From Elephas maximus indicus (lineage: Eukaryota; Chordata; Mammalia; Proboscidea; Elephantidae): a DNA stretch of 64,000 nucleotides. The notes beneath the pieces were generated by a model. The model saw only the letters and a program-made list of their open reading frames with translations. It did no database searches and was not told the origin of the DNA. Made by a program: the position numbers and the translations under genes. Each line of letters starts with the position of its first letter. The first letter of the stretch is position 1. Of the stretch, positions 1 to 14,840 are shown piece after piece. The stretch covers positions 65,697,501 to 65,761,500 of the forward strand of contig NC_064820.1 of NCBI RefSeq assembly GCF_024166365.1. The letters run 5' to 3'.

Positions 1-299
1 CCCGCGTCCCTGGAGACCAGCAGCCTGGGGCTTGTGAAGGCCTGACGAAGGGAAGAGCCAAGACCCGGAGCTCGACATCTCCCCGGCCTCGGCCCTGAGA
101 AGGCGATTTTCTTTACACCTCCGAAGTTCTCCATCCATTTAAATACAGGCAACGAGGCAGGGCAATAACCTTAAAAAATGCGAGTGTCAAAGGAGATACG
201 GCTTATCTCCAACAATAAAGACACTATCAGAAACACTATTTACAGTAAAAACATAAGATAGGAACAAAGTATAAGGATGTCTCTAACGTGGTAATCAAG
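1..299. other. Upstream flank of the ZSWIM6 CpG island
   Basis: Moderate-GC sequence that turns AT-rich around 165-290, just before the CpG-dense promoter region. No coding region or recognisable repeat is seen. A short inverted repeat lies at 192-210 and is listed separately. Confidence 0.5.
192..210. repeat. Perfect 7-bp inverted repeat with GATA cores
   Basis: GGAGATA and TATCTCC are exact reverse complements separated by the five bases CGGCT. Each arm contains a GATA core, so this could be a paired GATA-factor site or simply a chance palindrome about 1.7 kb upstream of the ZSWIM6 ATG. Confidence 0.4.
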
Positions 300-1311
300 C
301 CTAGGGCTCGGAGATTTGACCGAGCTCTGGGGCGTGCGAAGAACAATGTCCGCAGGTTTCCTGGTTCAGACCGGGACTCGCTTCTCCGCTTTCGCTGGCG
401 CCCAAGCTCCAGCGAGCTGCGCTCTCCGCTCGCTTTCCCTCGCCCGCCCCCCACACTCCTCTTCCCCAGGAAGATGGGCTGTTCTGACGCTGCCGGGGCA
501 GAAGGGTGCGCGGTACGCATACCGAGCGCTTGGGCTCCCCGCAGCCCGGCGCCTGGGACGCAGCCGGGCCGCAGAGCCAAGAGCGTCCCGAGCGCGCTCC
601 GGGCCGCCGGCCGCTGCCTGCTGAGCTGTGAGGACGCGGGTGCGCGCCCGAGGGTGCACGCGAGCTCGTGGGGTGTGTGCGCGCGCGCTCGCGGCGCGTG
701 TGTACTCACAAAGGTGTTTGTTAAATCCACTGCCCGGGTGTAACCTGCACCTCAAGCGTGAGAAAGTCGAGCCTAGAGCAGGGGGTCTCGGAGGAGCGGC
801 CGCTAAGGCAATGTGACGTTTCGAGTTCCCCGCTCTGCCCGGGCGGGGCGGCTTCCTGGCCCGAGGGGCTGAGGGAGCGCGAGGGCGGGGCGGCCGGTTC
901 AGGACCCGAGTCGAGCGGTGGCGGGGTAGGTTCCGAGCGCTCGCTCGGCGCGTTTTCGATCACTTGGCTGTCTCGGCCCCCAGCCCGGCCGTGAGAACAG
1001 CGGACGCGGAGGTCGGGGCTGGGCGCGCTGCAGCCACGCGGGCACTCTCCTTCCCCAGCCGGGTCTGCAAAAGTGAAGTGGAAAACAGCCGCCAAGCGCA
1101 GCCCTCCTCCCCCTTCTCCGGCGCCGCAGTCCCGGCTGGGGGTGGGGAGAGTTCCCCTGGGCGGGCTGGAGGGGAAGCAGGGGGCCGCCTGGCCGCAGCC
1201 GCACCTCCTCCGCCTTCCTCTCCACCCCAGTTCCCCGGGCTCCACGCCGCATTTCTTTGTTTTGAAAGCACCTCCTCCGCCCAAAGGCTTTTCCCCCGGC
1301 GGGCAGGCTCC

Positions 1312-1335
1312 GGCGGGGGGGTGGGGGGGGTGGGG
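1312..1335 (+). other. Potential G-quadruplex tract upstream of ZSWIM6
   Basis: A run of G stretches interrupted by single T or C bases (G2-C-G8-T-G8-T-G4) lies about 560 bp upstream of the ZSWIM6 start codon on the coding strand. This pattern meets the usual sequence requirement for an intramolecular G-quadruplex. Whether it folds in chromatin cannot be judged from sequence. Confidence 0.6.
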
Positions 1336-1579
1336 CATCCTTTCGCCGGCCCCGCCCCCGATTTAGCCCGGACCCCTCCTCCTTGCTTTCCCCCACCTCC
1401 CACTATCCCCTTTTCTCCCCCGCAGCGACCCACGAGGCGCGTCCTCACTTGTCGGACATCAAAGGGAAAGGAGCTGGAGAGGGAAGTTGAGTAGGCAGGG
1501 GGCGCTGAAACCCACCCACCTTAGGCCGGGCCCGCCGGCCCGCCCCCTCCCGCGGGAACCCTGCCTGAGCCCCGCCCCC

Positions 1580-1760
1580 CACGTCACAGCAGCTTGACAT
1601 TCTCACAACCCACCGGGCATCCAACCCGGCCGCCCCCGCCACCCCCGTGTCCACCGAGTGCTCTATTTATGTTTCAGCCAGCGATTTGCATAGTGCCCGC
1701 CCCCGGCCCTAGGTTCCCTCTATCGGGGCCCCGCCCCAGCCTCTACGTCACGGAGGAGGC
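1580..1760 (+). promoter_or_regulatory. Probable ZSWIM6 core/proximal promoter with a cluster of known factor motifs
   Basis: This 180 bp block just upstream of the gene contains a CRE-type CACGTCAC at 1580-1587, an AT-rich MEF2/TATA-like CTATTTATG at 1663-1671, a perfect octamer ATTTGCAT at 1684-1691 and a second CRE-type TACGTCA at 1744-1750. These are interspersed with CCGCCCC GC boxes. A further TATA-like TTTATA lies at 1848-1853, about 45 bp before the ATG. The motifs are read directly. Their use, and the transcription start site, are not known from the sequence. Confidence 0.55.
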
Positions 1761-1799
1761 CCCACCTTTTGTGCCCGTACAAGGAGCTGTGGGCCCTAG

Positions 1800-5880
<4,081 letters not shown>

Positions 5881-5895
5881 TAAAAAAAAAAAAAA

Positions 5896-6790
5896 AAAGG
5901 TGAATATCAGAATAGAAAAATGGGTAACACGTTTCACAGAAGAAATGCAAATGGCTAATAAGCTTAAAAGGTTTTTACTTTTATATAAAAAGATATAAAT
6001 AAAGATGAGGTGCTGTTGTCATTTACCACATTGGTGAAGACTAAAAAGATGGGTAGACAATAGCCACATGGGTTGAGGAAGTGGGAGAAGAGGACGTCTC
6101 CTACACTGCTGCTTGGCATAGTCTCTTGGTGTCATTTCTAGGAATTTGAATTTAGCCTTGGATGCATTGATATTAACGCACAAAGATGTTTTGTGCGGTG
6201 ATACTCATTGCAGTAAGGTTTGCAATGCTGAAAAGCTGGAGTCACTCTAAATTTCTTACCAGAAGGGAACTGGTTAAGGACTCAGTGGAATACTATGCAG
6301 CCATGAAAAACAACTGAAGTAGATTTATATATGCTGACAAGGAAAAGTGACCAGAATGTTTCATTTAAAAATAAGCCAAGAACTGTTTATATATGTTGTT
6401 TGTGTTTAAGATAAAAAAAGATACATTCCCATGTGGATGGCATAAACATATCTAGAAGGCCACACAAGCAACCATTGAATAGTGGCTACCTTTGGAGAGA
6501 GGAAGGTGCCCTGGTGGTGCAGTGGTTAAGCACTCACCTGCTAACCAAGAGGTTGGTGGTTTAAACCCTCTAGCTACTCCATGGAAGAAAGATGTGGCAG
6601 TCTGCTTCCGAAAAGATTACAGCCTTGGGAACCCTATGGGGGAGCTCTTTTCTGTCCTATAAGGTCGCTGTGGTTTGGTCGGAAAGGGACAGTCAAGTCA
6701 ATGGGCAGAGTTGGAGGTAGGAGTTTACTGTATACCTTATGTGTATCTGTATGGTTGAATTTTTTTTCCTTAAAACTGGAAGCATATACT
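5896..6790 (+). mobile_element. Old L1 LINE 3' end, split by an AfroSINE
   Basis: Sequence from after the A-run near 5881 reads like the 3' part of an old L1 in sense orientation: an ORF2-end-like stretch around 5930-6250, then the typical segment with GGAATACTATGCAGCC at about 6288-6303. A newer AfroSINE occupies 6502-6712 and the L1-like tail resumes to about 6790. The reading frame is destroyed. The subfamily is not assigned and the boundaries are approximate. Confidence 0.6.
6502..6712 (+). mobile_element. AfroSINE (long form with extra central segment)
   Basis: The head TGCCCTGGTGGTGCAGTGG and AACCCTATGGGGGAGCTC are present. In between is the GATGTGGCAGTCTGCTTCC segment found only in the longer AfroSINE variant. 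The tail is degraded. The element is inserted in the L1 remnant around it. Confidence 0.85.
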
Positions 6791-7087
6791 TCTGTAATAA
6801 AAAATCTTGGAAAAATTGTTCCTGAGTTTATTTTTTTTTAATTTAAGAGTGTGTCTGTGAAGTGTGCTTCTCTTCTTCCTGAATACTTGGTTTACATTCA
6901 TTTTTTTTGTTCTGAAACAGTTTATTTGTGACTAGTTTTTTAGAAGAAGGAAATGTCTAAGCATTATTTAGGGTCTTTTGTGTGTGAAGGAAGGAGATAA
7001 GTTTTAAAAGAACTAGCTGTTTTTTTTCTGGTTACTTTTGGGAGAAGAGAATTTTGTCGGGAATTTGATTAATACTTTAGTAATGGA

Positions 7088-7222
7088 AATCCTCAATGAG
7101 ATGGATTGACACAGCAGCCACAGCAGTGGATTCAGAACAGCTTCAGTCGTGAAGATGGCACAGGACTGGGCAATGTTTTAGTCTTTTATACAGAAGGTTA
7201 CCCTGAATTGGAGCTGACTGAA
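7088..7222 (+). mobile_element. RTE-type LINE 3'-end fragment
   Basis: This matches the 3' terminal part of the RTE copy at 45179-45305: a TCAATGAGATGGA start, then GAAGATGGCACAGGACTGG, then the tail GAATTGGAGCTGACTG. Only about 135 bp remain, severely 5'-truncated as is common for this LINE. Confidence 0.65.
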
Positions 7223-7229
7223 CATTCTT

Positions 7230-9485
7230 AAGGTCTTTTCAGATTTATAACTTAAAATTTTGTTTTTTTGGTGGGGGGTGGGTCACAAGACAGTAAGAGG
7301 GAATCACTGAAATGGATAAAACATTTTAATTAGATAATTTATTGGCCTTCCTTTGAGTGTTTTGATTTTCTTTACAGACTGGAGACTTCTATATAAGATG
7401 TGATTCTAAATGCACCCTCGGAATTGGGTGTTTTGATGACAGTACATTTCATTGAATGTGTTTTCAAGGTTAAAATTACAATATAGAACAATTTTGGATC
7501 TTTTTATACCTTTTGATTAATGAAAAAGTACACGAAAGAAGAAATTCTGAAACCAGTTGCATACATATTTTTTATCATGTTCTTTTTATGTGAGTTGTTT
7601 GCTTTGTTTACAATCTTGTTTTGAAAGTACCTGCAAACGTCATATGAGGTTGGCATTATTCTGAGGGAAGTTAAATTCTCAATTTTAGGTGAGGAAACCT
7701 TGGGATTTGTTATAATGCTTAGTTCCCAGATGGCTTGTATTGGTCCAGTGAGGAAATCTCAGTCTTCCGGGAACAGAATGGTTTTCATATCCAAAGAGTT
7801 TACCAATAATGGAAGGTAGAATTACAGATTTGAGTTAAGCAAACATTTCTTGCCACACAGTTGTTTTATCGGTATACCCTTAGATTGAAGAGGAAAAGGC
7901 CATCTCCGTTTTGTTTCTACTGCGCATTGCATTTCATCATTTTTGCAGTTGTGAGACTTAGATGTTTTTCCTTTTAAAATGTCAGGATGCCCGTGGAGCA
8001 TGTCCTTTAGTAGAAGAATTATTGCAATTAATTGAACAATTTAAGTCATTGTCTTTAGTACATCCTAGCCAATTTTCAAGATGTTTATCCTGGGCCTCTT
8101 TACTTTTCACAATGGCCAATCAATTGCTATCTCAATTTGAACTCTAAATGTTTTATCTGGAAAGATGTAGGCCAGCATATCTTTTCTGCTCATACTTATA
8201 TTAAAGGTTTAGTTAAAAACGTGAGATTTCAGCTAGTAATATGTTCCGTGAACAGGATGGCAGCAGAGGAATGACTGATGTTTTAAGAAAGCTGTTCCTT
8301 TAAAAAAAATAAATGATTTGATTTGTACTATTTCCACAAGCTTACCCGCTTTACATTTTTGTTTTAGACCGTAGGTCAGTTTTTTTCACTGAGGCAAATT
8401 GAATTTGGTACTTTTATTTTAAGAAACATATCTAACATACATATGATAAAGCAAACTCATTCAGCGTTAGAAATTTTTATAGCATTAAACTTGAACTGTG
8501 GCTGACCTTCAACTGTTACATTTAAGAGGACACATATCCTAGAAAAGAACACAGAGGATAGGTAAGTTTACATATCCTAGAACCAAAGCAGATTATAGGC
8601 AAGTATTTTTTAAATAGTAATAAACTGCATGAAATCCACAAGTCCATTTTAGTTACCTTTCAAATTGTCATACTATAACTCTGAAAAAAGAAAAAAAAAC
8701 AGTTTTCTTTAATTTTTTGACATATTTTAAATTTTGGGGGATTACTGTAAATTTGAAAAAAGTGAGTTATTTCTTCCTTTAAATGGGTGGGAAGGCTCTT
8801 AATCCCCTGAAAAATCGGTATCAAATGATAATTTGGAGAAACATGTTACATGGATTTGTCCCATGAAAAGAGGCTTGTGTTTCTTAGTCCTAGCCAGACT
8901 CTCTCAGAAATGTGTGGGTTAGATTTGTTAAAAACAAAACAAATCAAGAAACCCGGTATCTTTCAGTTTTTCCTTTTAGTGCCCTGTGTTCTGCTAAGAA
9001 AATGCTTCATACATGGTTTTCAGTTCTTTAAAAATAGGATGTTTCCTTTATTACTTTTTTTTCAGCTGGTAAAGGTAGCTAAAGCAAGCTGGTTTTCACT
9101 TTGAATTTATTTAATGTCATTGTGGTTGACTTTCAGCTGATAGTGAACTCTGTTGCCAAGGGCATGTTAAATGTTTTGTATGTGTGGAATTCTTAAGCGA
9201 CAGCTTGTTTTGTGACAGTATAGCTGTGTCTTTATATATGTACATTTTAAACAAATTTGGTGTTCACAAGCAAGCAGGGAAAAAGAGGAGAAAAGTGAAC
9301 CCAGATGTCGTCTAGATTATTGCTACGCCAGGCATATTCCAGTGACTAGTGTATACTGTATACCGATGCATTTGTTTTATTTCTTCCCCAAACAGAATAT
9401 GCTAAAAGCTGAGAAGCTGTTTTTCTAAAATACTCTTGCTTAGGTAGCTGTTATCTACCTATGAAGATTTTAGGGCTAAAAAGAT
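7230..9485. other. Unannotated intron sequence
   Basis: AT-rich sequence without a recognisable repeat, RNA gene or credible ORF. The short open frames here (84 codons or fewer) have no recognisable product. Confidence 0.4.
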
Positions 9486-9489
9486 AACA

Positions 9490-9630
9490 TTAATTTCAGC
9501 TTCTCCCGTTGTATTGTTGAGAAAACGGATGCCAAGACATGCTGAGTAAATGGCCCAGAGTGGCACAGTAAATGACAGAGTTAAATGTTGAATTTGGGTT
9601 TTTCCATTGCTTGAGCTGCTCAGGCAGTTT
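9490..9630 (-). mobile_element. MIR SINE fragment
   Basis: Read on the minus strand this resembles the MIR core: AGAAAACGGATGCCAAGACA and a degraded counterpart of the TAACTTGCCCAAGG segment, followed by a counterpart of the GGGATTTGAACC segment. The copy is very diverged. Confidence 0.45.
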
Positions 9631-10294
9631 CTTAAATGTGAATTGACCGGGTGTTGGAGAGATGATTTGGCTAACGTTTTACTGGATATTATAAAGTATT
9701 TCTTAGTGAGCATTTTAGTTTCAGGCTAAATTCTAATGATTTCACTTCAGCAATGATTCTAGATTGCTAAATACATGCTAGTGTAAAATATTTGTAGGCA
9801 TTTGGAAGCTGTAGTGATATTCTAAGGTGAGGTTAGAATTCAGGAAGAGTTAGTTACCATTGCTGACTGTACAAGGCTGTGCAGCTGTCTGAGTGTACGT
9901 GAATGTGCGTGCATGCTCACGTCATAATTTACTGAAAATTTAAAATGCTTATCCAGAACAACAGAAGTTAATAAGACTGAAAACTGGACTGCTCTGAATT
10001 TAGTCTGTCTGTGAAAACTTGTCCGGTAGTGTCTGTTCAGGACCTGTTCTGTACATATCTCATGTTTTTTTTTTTTTAATATGCTACACCCCCATCCCCA
10101 GTAAATAGTAAAATACCAACTGTACCCCTTATGCATGTACCTGTACACACTTCTTTGACCTAATTGATGTTGCCTCAAAATGTTAGTAACCTCTCTCACC
10201 TTTAAAGACTTTCTGTATGATTTGGGGTTTTTGGCTTCTTTGGAAGCTGAACGTGAGTTACAGTGAGATTCTTAATACTGCTAGAACACTCGCT

Positions 10295-10313
10295 GGTAGT
10301 AGTAGTAGTAGTA
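10295..10313. repeat. (TAG)n microsatellite
   Basis: Six consecutive GTA/TAG units directly adjoin the 3' side of a MIR element. Confidence 0.8.
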
Positions 10314-10556
10314 ATAACAACAGCTAACACTTTAATACACTTAACCATGTGCTAGATACTGCTTTAAGCACTCTATATCTCTTAGCAACAGCCCTATGAG
10401 GTAAGCACTGTTATATTCTTATTTTATAGATGAGGAAACTGCAGCACAGAGAAAATAACTCGCTCAAGATCTCACAGCTGATAAATGAGGGAGCCAGATA
10501 CAGGCTCCCTGGCTCAAGAGTTGGTGCTCTTATCCTCTAAGCAATACTGCTCTTGA
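10309..10556 (-). mobile_element. MIR SINE, nearly full length
   Basis: On the minus strand the order of MIR segments is clear: an accessory tail with GTGCTAGATACTG, the CCCTATGAGGTAAG segment, GATGAGGAAACTG, a degraded ACTCGCTCAAGATCTCACAG and a head that includes GCTCAAGAGTTGG. This is a pan-mammalian fossil SINE. Confidence 0.85.
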
Positions 10557-11006
10557 TGATGCATGATTAACTGTTCTAGACAGTTCATCTTTAGGTTTAT
10601 AGTTGCTACTTTCTGGAGTGACTTTCACCATGGTAGGAATTTTAAAATGTGATCATACCTCTGATTTTTTTTTTCTTTAAAAAGTGTTTTCAAAATTTAC
10701 CTTCAAAAACTCTGCATTTTAAAAATGCTTTTTATGAATGAATTTCAGCTCTGGAGAATGGTTGTGCTGCTGATTTTGATTATCTTCCGTGTGACATTTT
10801 TAACTTGAAAAGAATAACTCGCAGGTTAGATTTAATTATAGTATTTATGCAGCAAAGTTATTTTCTCAAAATAAGCTTAGGGAATTATGTATTTATCTCA
10901 TTTTAAGGCCCTTTTTAAATGTTGTGATTAAAAATTGTACTATATCTAGTTGTTGGTAAAGACATCGACATTCTTTGAAAGAGATAGTTTTATCTGTGCA
11001 GTTACT

Positions 11007-11048
11007 GTTGTTAGGAGCCATTAAGTCGATTTCAGCTCATGGCAAACA
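11007..11048 (-). mobile_element. AfroSINE/RTE 3'-tail fragment
   Basis: GTTGTTAGGAGCCATTAAGT followed by CGATTTCAGCTCATGGC is the reverse complement of the shared RTE/AfroSINE 3' terminus. Only about 40 bp remain. Confidence 0.6.
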
Positions 11049-11423
11049 CTAATGTTAATTGGAAGGATGCAGTAGAACCTGCCAGTAAATTTAAACTTTT
11101 ACTAACCAGGTATGCTGATCAGATAAATTGAAAGCTCGTTTAGTAAATTAACATTCTTAAAATTCGGGCTACTCACTGCTTGATCCTGCCTTATTTAACA
11201 GTCTGTTTACTTGAAGCATTTTTCATTGTTAATTGGTGTTAGATCTCTAACATTGGGTTGTACTATACAGAAAATGGGCCTAAGAAGATAGTATATAGAA
11301 TGAGTTCCCGGGAGCAAGTTTTAAGTTCTCATTTATAGTTGTACTGGTACAATTATTTAGAATTCCTCATGTGCCAAGTGGTACCTTTTAAATGCTTGCT
11401 AGAATTTTTATAAACGGAGTATG

Positions 11424-11580
11424 TTGTCATGTGCCATCCAGTGGATTCTGACTCATAGCAACACTATGTGACAGAGTAGAACTGGCCAGAGGGTTTCCTA
11501 GGCTGTAATCATTATGGGAACAGATCGCCAGGTCTTTTCTCCAACTGCTAAACGTTCAGTTAGTAGTTGAGCACTTAGCA
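11424..11580 (-). mobile_element. AfroSINE, cluster copy 1
   Basis: Reverse-oriented copy with GTGCCATCCAGTGGATTC, ACTCATAGCAACACTATG and ACAGAGTAGAACTGGCCAG. The head is degraded. It is the first of four same-orientation copies packed into 750 bp. Confidence 0.75.
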
Positions 11581-11607
11581 GATGACCAGGAATCCTAAAC
11601 AAAGTGT

Positions 11608-11801
11608 AAACCAAAAACCAAATCTGTTGCCATCAAGTAGTATGCAACTCATAGCGACCATATAGGACATAGTAGAAGTGCCGTATAGGGTTTCCGAGGT
11701 TGTAATCTTTTCGGAAACAGACTGCCACATCTTTCTCCCACGGAGCCTCTGGTGGATTTGAACCACTAACCTTTCGGTTAACTGCTGCACCACCACGGCT
11801 C
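11608..11801 (-). mobile_element. AfroSINE, cluster copy 2
   Basis: Nearly complete: A-rich tail, CTCATAGCGACCATATAGG, the AGACTGCCACATCTTTCTCC central segment of the long form, GGTGGATTTGAACCACTAAC, and the head complement CTGCACCACCACGGCTC. Confidence 0.9.
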
Positions 11802-11813
11802 ATAAATGAAGTA

Positions 11814-11998
11814 TCCTCCTGCCTTGAGCCGATTTTGACCCTATGAGAGAGTAGAACTGCCCCACAGGGTTTCGAAGCCTGTAATCTTTATCGAAGTAGA
11901 CTGCCACATCTTTCTCCTTAGGAGCAGCTGGTGGGTTCAAACCTCTGGCCTTTTTGGTTGGCAGCCGAGTGCTTTAACCACTGCGCCACTAGGGTTCC
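11814..11998 (-). mobile_element. AfroSINE, cluster copy 3
   Basis: Begins in the 3' region (GAGCCGATTTTGACCC) and runs through TAGAACTGCCCCACAGGG, AGACTGCCACATCTTTCTCC and the head complement ACTGCGCCACTAGGGTTCC. The A-rich tail is missing. Confidence 0.85.
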
Positions 11999-12020
11999 TT
12001 ACACAAAGTATTAAAAAAAG

Positions 12021-12174
12021 ACCCAAACCAAAGCTATTGCCATCAAGTCGATTCCGGCTCATAGCATTCTTACAACACAGTGGAACTGCTCCATAGGGTG
12101 TCCAGGGAGCAGCTGGTAGATTCAGACTGCAGACCGTTTGGTTAGCAGCCAAGCTCTTAACCACTGTACTACCT
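12021..12174 (-). mobile_element. AfroSINE, cluster copy 4
   Basis: Short-form copy with the tail CCAAACCAAAGCTATTGCC, TCAAGTCGATTCCGGCTC, GCTCCATAGGGTGTCCAG and a degraded head complement. It lacks the central TCTTTCTCC segment that copies 2 and 3 contain, so the array is not a simple tandem duplication. Confidence 0.85.
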
Positions 12175-12551
12175 GAAGGGCAGAGCTTAGAACCTCTTCT
12201 GGTGTTCATATTGACCTTTCTTAGGAAAGGGCCTTAGAGGTTGATGACAGTACTATTATTTGGTCATTGCTGAACCTTCGTTCCTGCTATCCCTTAATCA
12301 TTTCTGCAAAGAAGGTGGTCTTGATTTTTATAAATAACTTGTCATAAAATAAAACCCTAAAACTCAAGTACCAAAATATTGTAATCTGATTGTTATGAGC
12401 AAATTGTTTGGTATGCTAGCCCCATTTCTTTAGGATTTAAAATTTTTAAGGGTTCTTAAAGCTTTCTTAGCATTTAGGGTTTTGTACTCATAATACCATC
12501 TCATAGTTCTTGTTTCCTTCCTCCCCAAGTATCACCTGTGTAATTTTTGTG

Positions 12552-12710
12552 TGGAGCCCTGGTGGCATAGTGGTTAAGAGCTCAGCTGCTGACCAAAAGG
12601 TCAGCAATTTGAATCCACCAGCTGCCCCTTGGAAACCCTATGGGGCAGTTCTACTCTGTCCTGTAGGGTCGCTATGAATCTGAATTGACTCGACCGCAAT
12701 GGGTTTTTGT
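12552..12710 (+). mobile_element. AfroSINE, short form, well preserved
   Basis: Complete from the head GGAGCCCTGGTGGCATAGTG through CCTATGGGGCAGTTCTAC and GTAGGGTCGCTATGAATC to GGGTTTTTGT. The head keeps tRNA-like A-box (TGGCATAGTGG) and B-box-like (AATTTGAATCC) segments, as expected for a tRNA-derived pol III SINE. It is not a functional tRNA gene. Confidence 0.92.
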
Positions 12711-12789
12711 CTGATATCCTTCAGCCCAGTTGCTTGCCTAGTCTTCTGGAGATTTTGGTTTATACTCTCTCTAAAACAAAAACAAACAA

Positions 12790-12899
12790 ATCTCAAATCT
12801 GTTGCTGTTGAGTATAACTGCCCCATAGGGTTTCCAGGGTGCAGCTGCTGGACCTTTTGGTTAACAGCCGAGCTCTTAACCACTGCACCACCGGGGCTC
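12790..12899 (-). mobile_element. AfroSINE with internal deletion
   Basis: The tail complement AATCTGTTGCTGTTGAGTA jumps directly to TAACTGCCCCATAGGG, so about 40 bp normally lying between these segments are missing. The head complement CACTGCACCACCGGGGCTC is intact. Confidence 0.85.
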
Positions 12900-12904
12900 A
12901 GTAC

Positions 12905-14175
12905 ACTCTTTAGGCCATGGTAAAGCCATGGTCTGAAGTGACCAATGGTTGCATTGTACTTATGGTGCAATCACGTAAGATTTGAAGTTAGGAGATGGGG
13001 GGGAGGCTTTGAACCTATCTGTCTCAGAGCTTCAGCGTCTTTCTTTCTGTCCTTCCTGCCTCCCCTCCAACCTTCCCTGTCTCCTCTTCTTCATTCCTTT
13101 TTTTGGGGGTGGTGTGGGGTGGGGAGGAGGAGGGAGTGGTTGAAAAAAAGGACAAGAAATCTGAATATGTAGGAAATACCAACCCAGAGAGTATATTCCA
13201 TTCCCTTCGTTCCCTGCAGTTGTCACCCCCCTGCACCCCCACCCCCAATTTAGGGAAATAAACTTGAGGTCAGAAGGACCTGTGTGTTCCAGCTGCTGCT
13301 TAGCTATTTTTAGCCACACCCTACATCAGGCTGGCACCAGACCATGATGGCACAGGGCCAGCTCGTTGTGGGACTGCTGGCAAATGTCAAAAACCTAACT
13401 TTTCAGTTATTAAACTGAACTAATTTTCAGACGTTCTGTCCCATGGTATTCTACTTACCTGTACTTTTTTGAAATGGTACATGCATGTTTTCTTTAAGAA
13501 AGTAATGATTTTTAATAGTAGTAATCACAATCTTGAAATATGTAACATATAGTTTAAATATTTTAGATAGGAGAAAGATTTAAGAATTGCTTTATCAAGT
13601 CAGACTTATATCAAGGTCAATAATTACGATTTTGTGGTGGCATCAAGAGGTATGAAATTTGCCTGATTTATTTAAATGCCTTGGGCATCTTTTAATTTTC
13701 TCACTGCTGTTGAAGAGTCTGAATTGGTTTATATAATTACAGATGCCATCAGATATTTTTTCTAAAATGTGTTGTTTTTTCTGTAGTTGTCAATGTTCTC
13801 TTTGCTGACACACATTTGTGTGTATTTAGGTTTGGTTAATGCTGTAGTAATATGTTTAACAAATAAAAAACCTTTCTGTTTATTCATACTAGTAGAAAGT
13901 AACTAGGTTTTGGTCTAATTATCAGTATTTAGGTCTAGATCTTATAGACTTTCAAGCAGATCGTATTTGCAAACTGAGTTTTAAACTCTTGGGTGCACGT
14001 GTGAATTTAAGAACTAACTTGATTACCATTTACAGTCAAAATGAAAACGTTGTATTTTCTGGAAAGAAGTAAAAAGAATGTCACAGTGTAAACGTGTATC
14101 TTTGGAGGGGACTCCGTTAAGCGGAATGATGAATTACAGATTTCTAGTTTTTCTATAGTGTACTGAGGATACGTT
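12905..14175. other. Unannotated intron sequence with a G-rich tract
   Basis: Mostly AT-rich sequence without a recognisable repeat. A pyrimidine-rich stretch at 13037-13104 switches to a G-rich tract at 13105-13134, which would allow a G-quadruplex on the + strand. No credible gene. Confidence 0.45.
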
Positions 14176-14180
14176 AGGGA

Positions 14181-14288
14181 TGATTGGCAGTTCGAATCCA
14201 TTACTTGCTGCTTGAAACCGTATGGTTTCTGCCCTGTAGGGTCGCTATGAGTTGGAATCAACTTGATGGCAGTGGGTTTGGTTTTTTG
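14181..14288 (+). mobile_element. AfroSINE, 5'-truncated
   Basis: Starts inside the head at TTGGCAGTTCGAATCC, continues with CTGTAGGGTCGCTATGAG and ends AGTGGGTTTGGTTTTTTG. Confidence 0.88.
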
Positions 14289-14840
14289 TCCTTTGTGGAC
14301 TGTATGTACTGGGAATATGAATAGAAACAGTGATGATGACTATTTGCTTATCCACTGCATAGTGGCGTAATATACTTAGATCTGTTGGATGGCATAACAA
14401 CATTTAGTCACTGCATTGATCTGATGTCCTTCTTAAGGTCGCACAAAATAATTGGCCAAAAATAACTAGAAATAGAATCAAATTGCTTTTTCTTCACTTT
14501 GTCTTTAAGGTAGTTATTGGATTAATTTTGCTGAATTCACTTTTGTGAAATAAGCTCAAGTTAAGGGATCTAGTGAAACGTGAATTGCTGGTCTGATAAC
14601 ATACAGAAGGCAGATTAGTTGTAGAGTTTATTCAAACCCTTACATGTTTAAGCAAGAGATGCTTATATTGTGGATAAAAGCAGGTTGGGCACTTGCTGCT
14701 GCTGACTCAAGAGCATTTTATTTCTTTTACTTGGGGTGAAAACAAAAAAAATTCGTTAGGAAATACAAGACTTATCTTGGCGGATAGAGTACCAAGTGTG
14801 TTGAATTGAATCATAGTCTCTTTTGTTAGAGGTTATGGTA

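Noticed and set aside
288-1494. Several 100-200 codon open frames on both strands in the upstream CpG island
   Set aside because: Low-complexity Arg/Pro/Ser/Ala translations without domains, as expected in CpG-rich DNA. No splice or start evidence.
9840-10199. 119-codon minus-strand open frame
   Set aside because: No recognisable domain and no splice or conservation evidence. The length is within chance for a 64-kb window.
11424-12174. CRISPR-like array of repeats and spacers
   Set aside because: Units are 150-200 bp divergent SINEs in a mammalian intron, with none of the short identical repeats and regular spacers of CRISPR.
12552-12620. tRNA-like A-box and B-box segments
   Set aside because: They are the heads of AfroSINEs, repeated throughout the window, and do not fold as functional tRNAs.
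12638-12970. Intronic open frames such as the 110-codon minus-strand one
   Set aside because: They translate AfroSINE sequence, as do the frames at 11937, 29912, 50537, 53565 and 59211.
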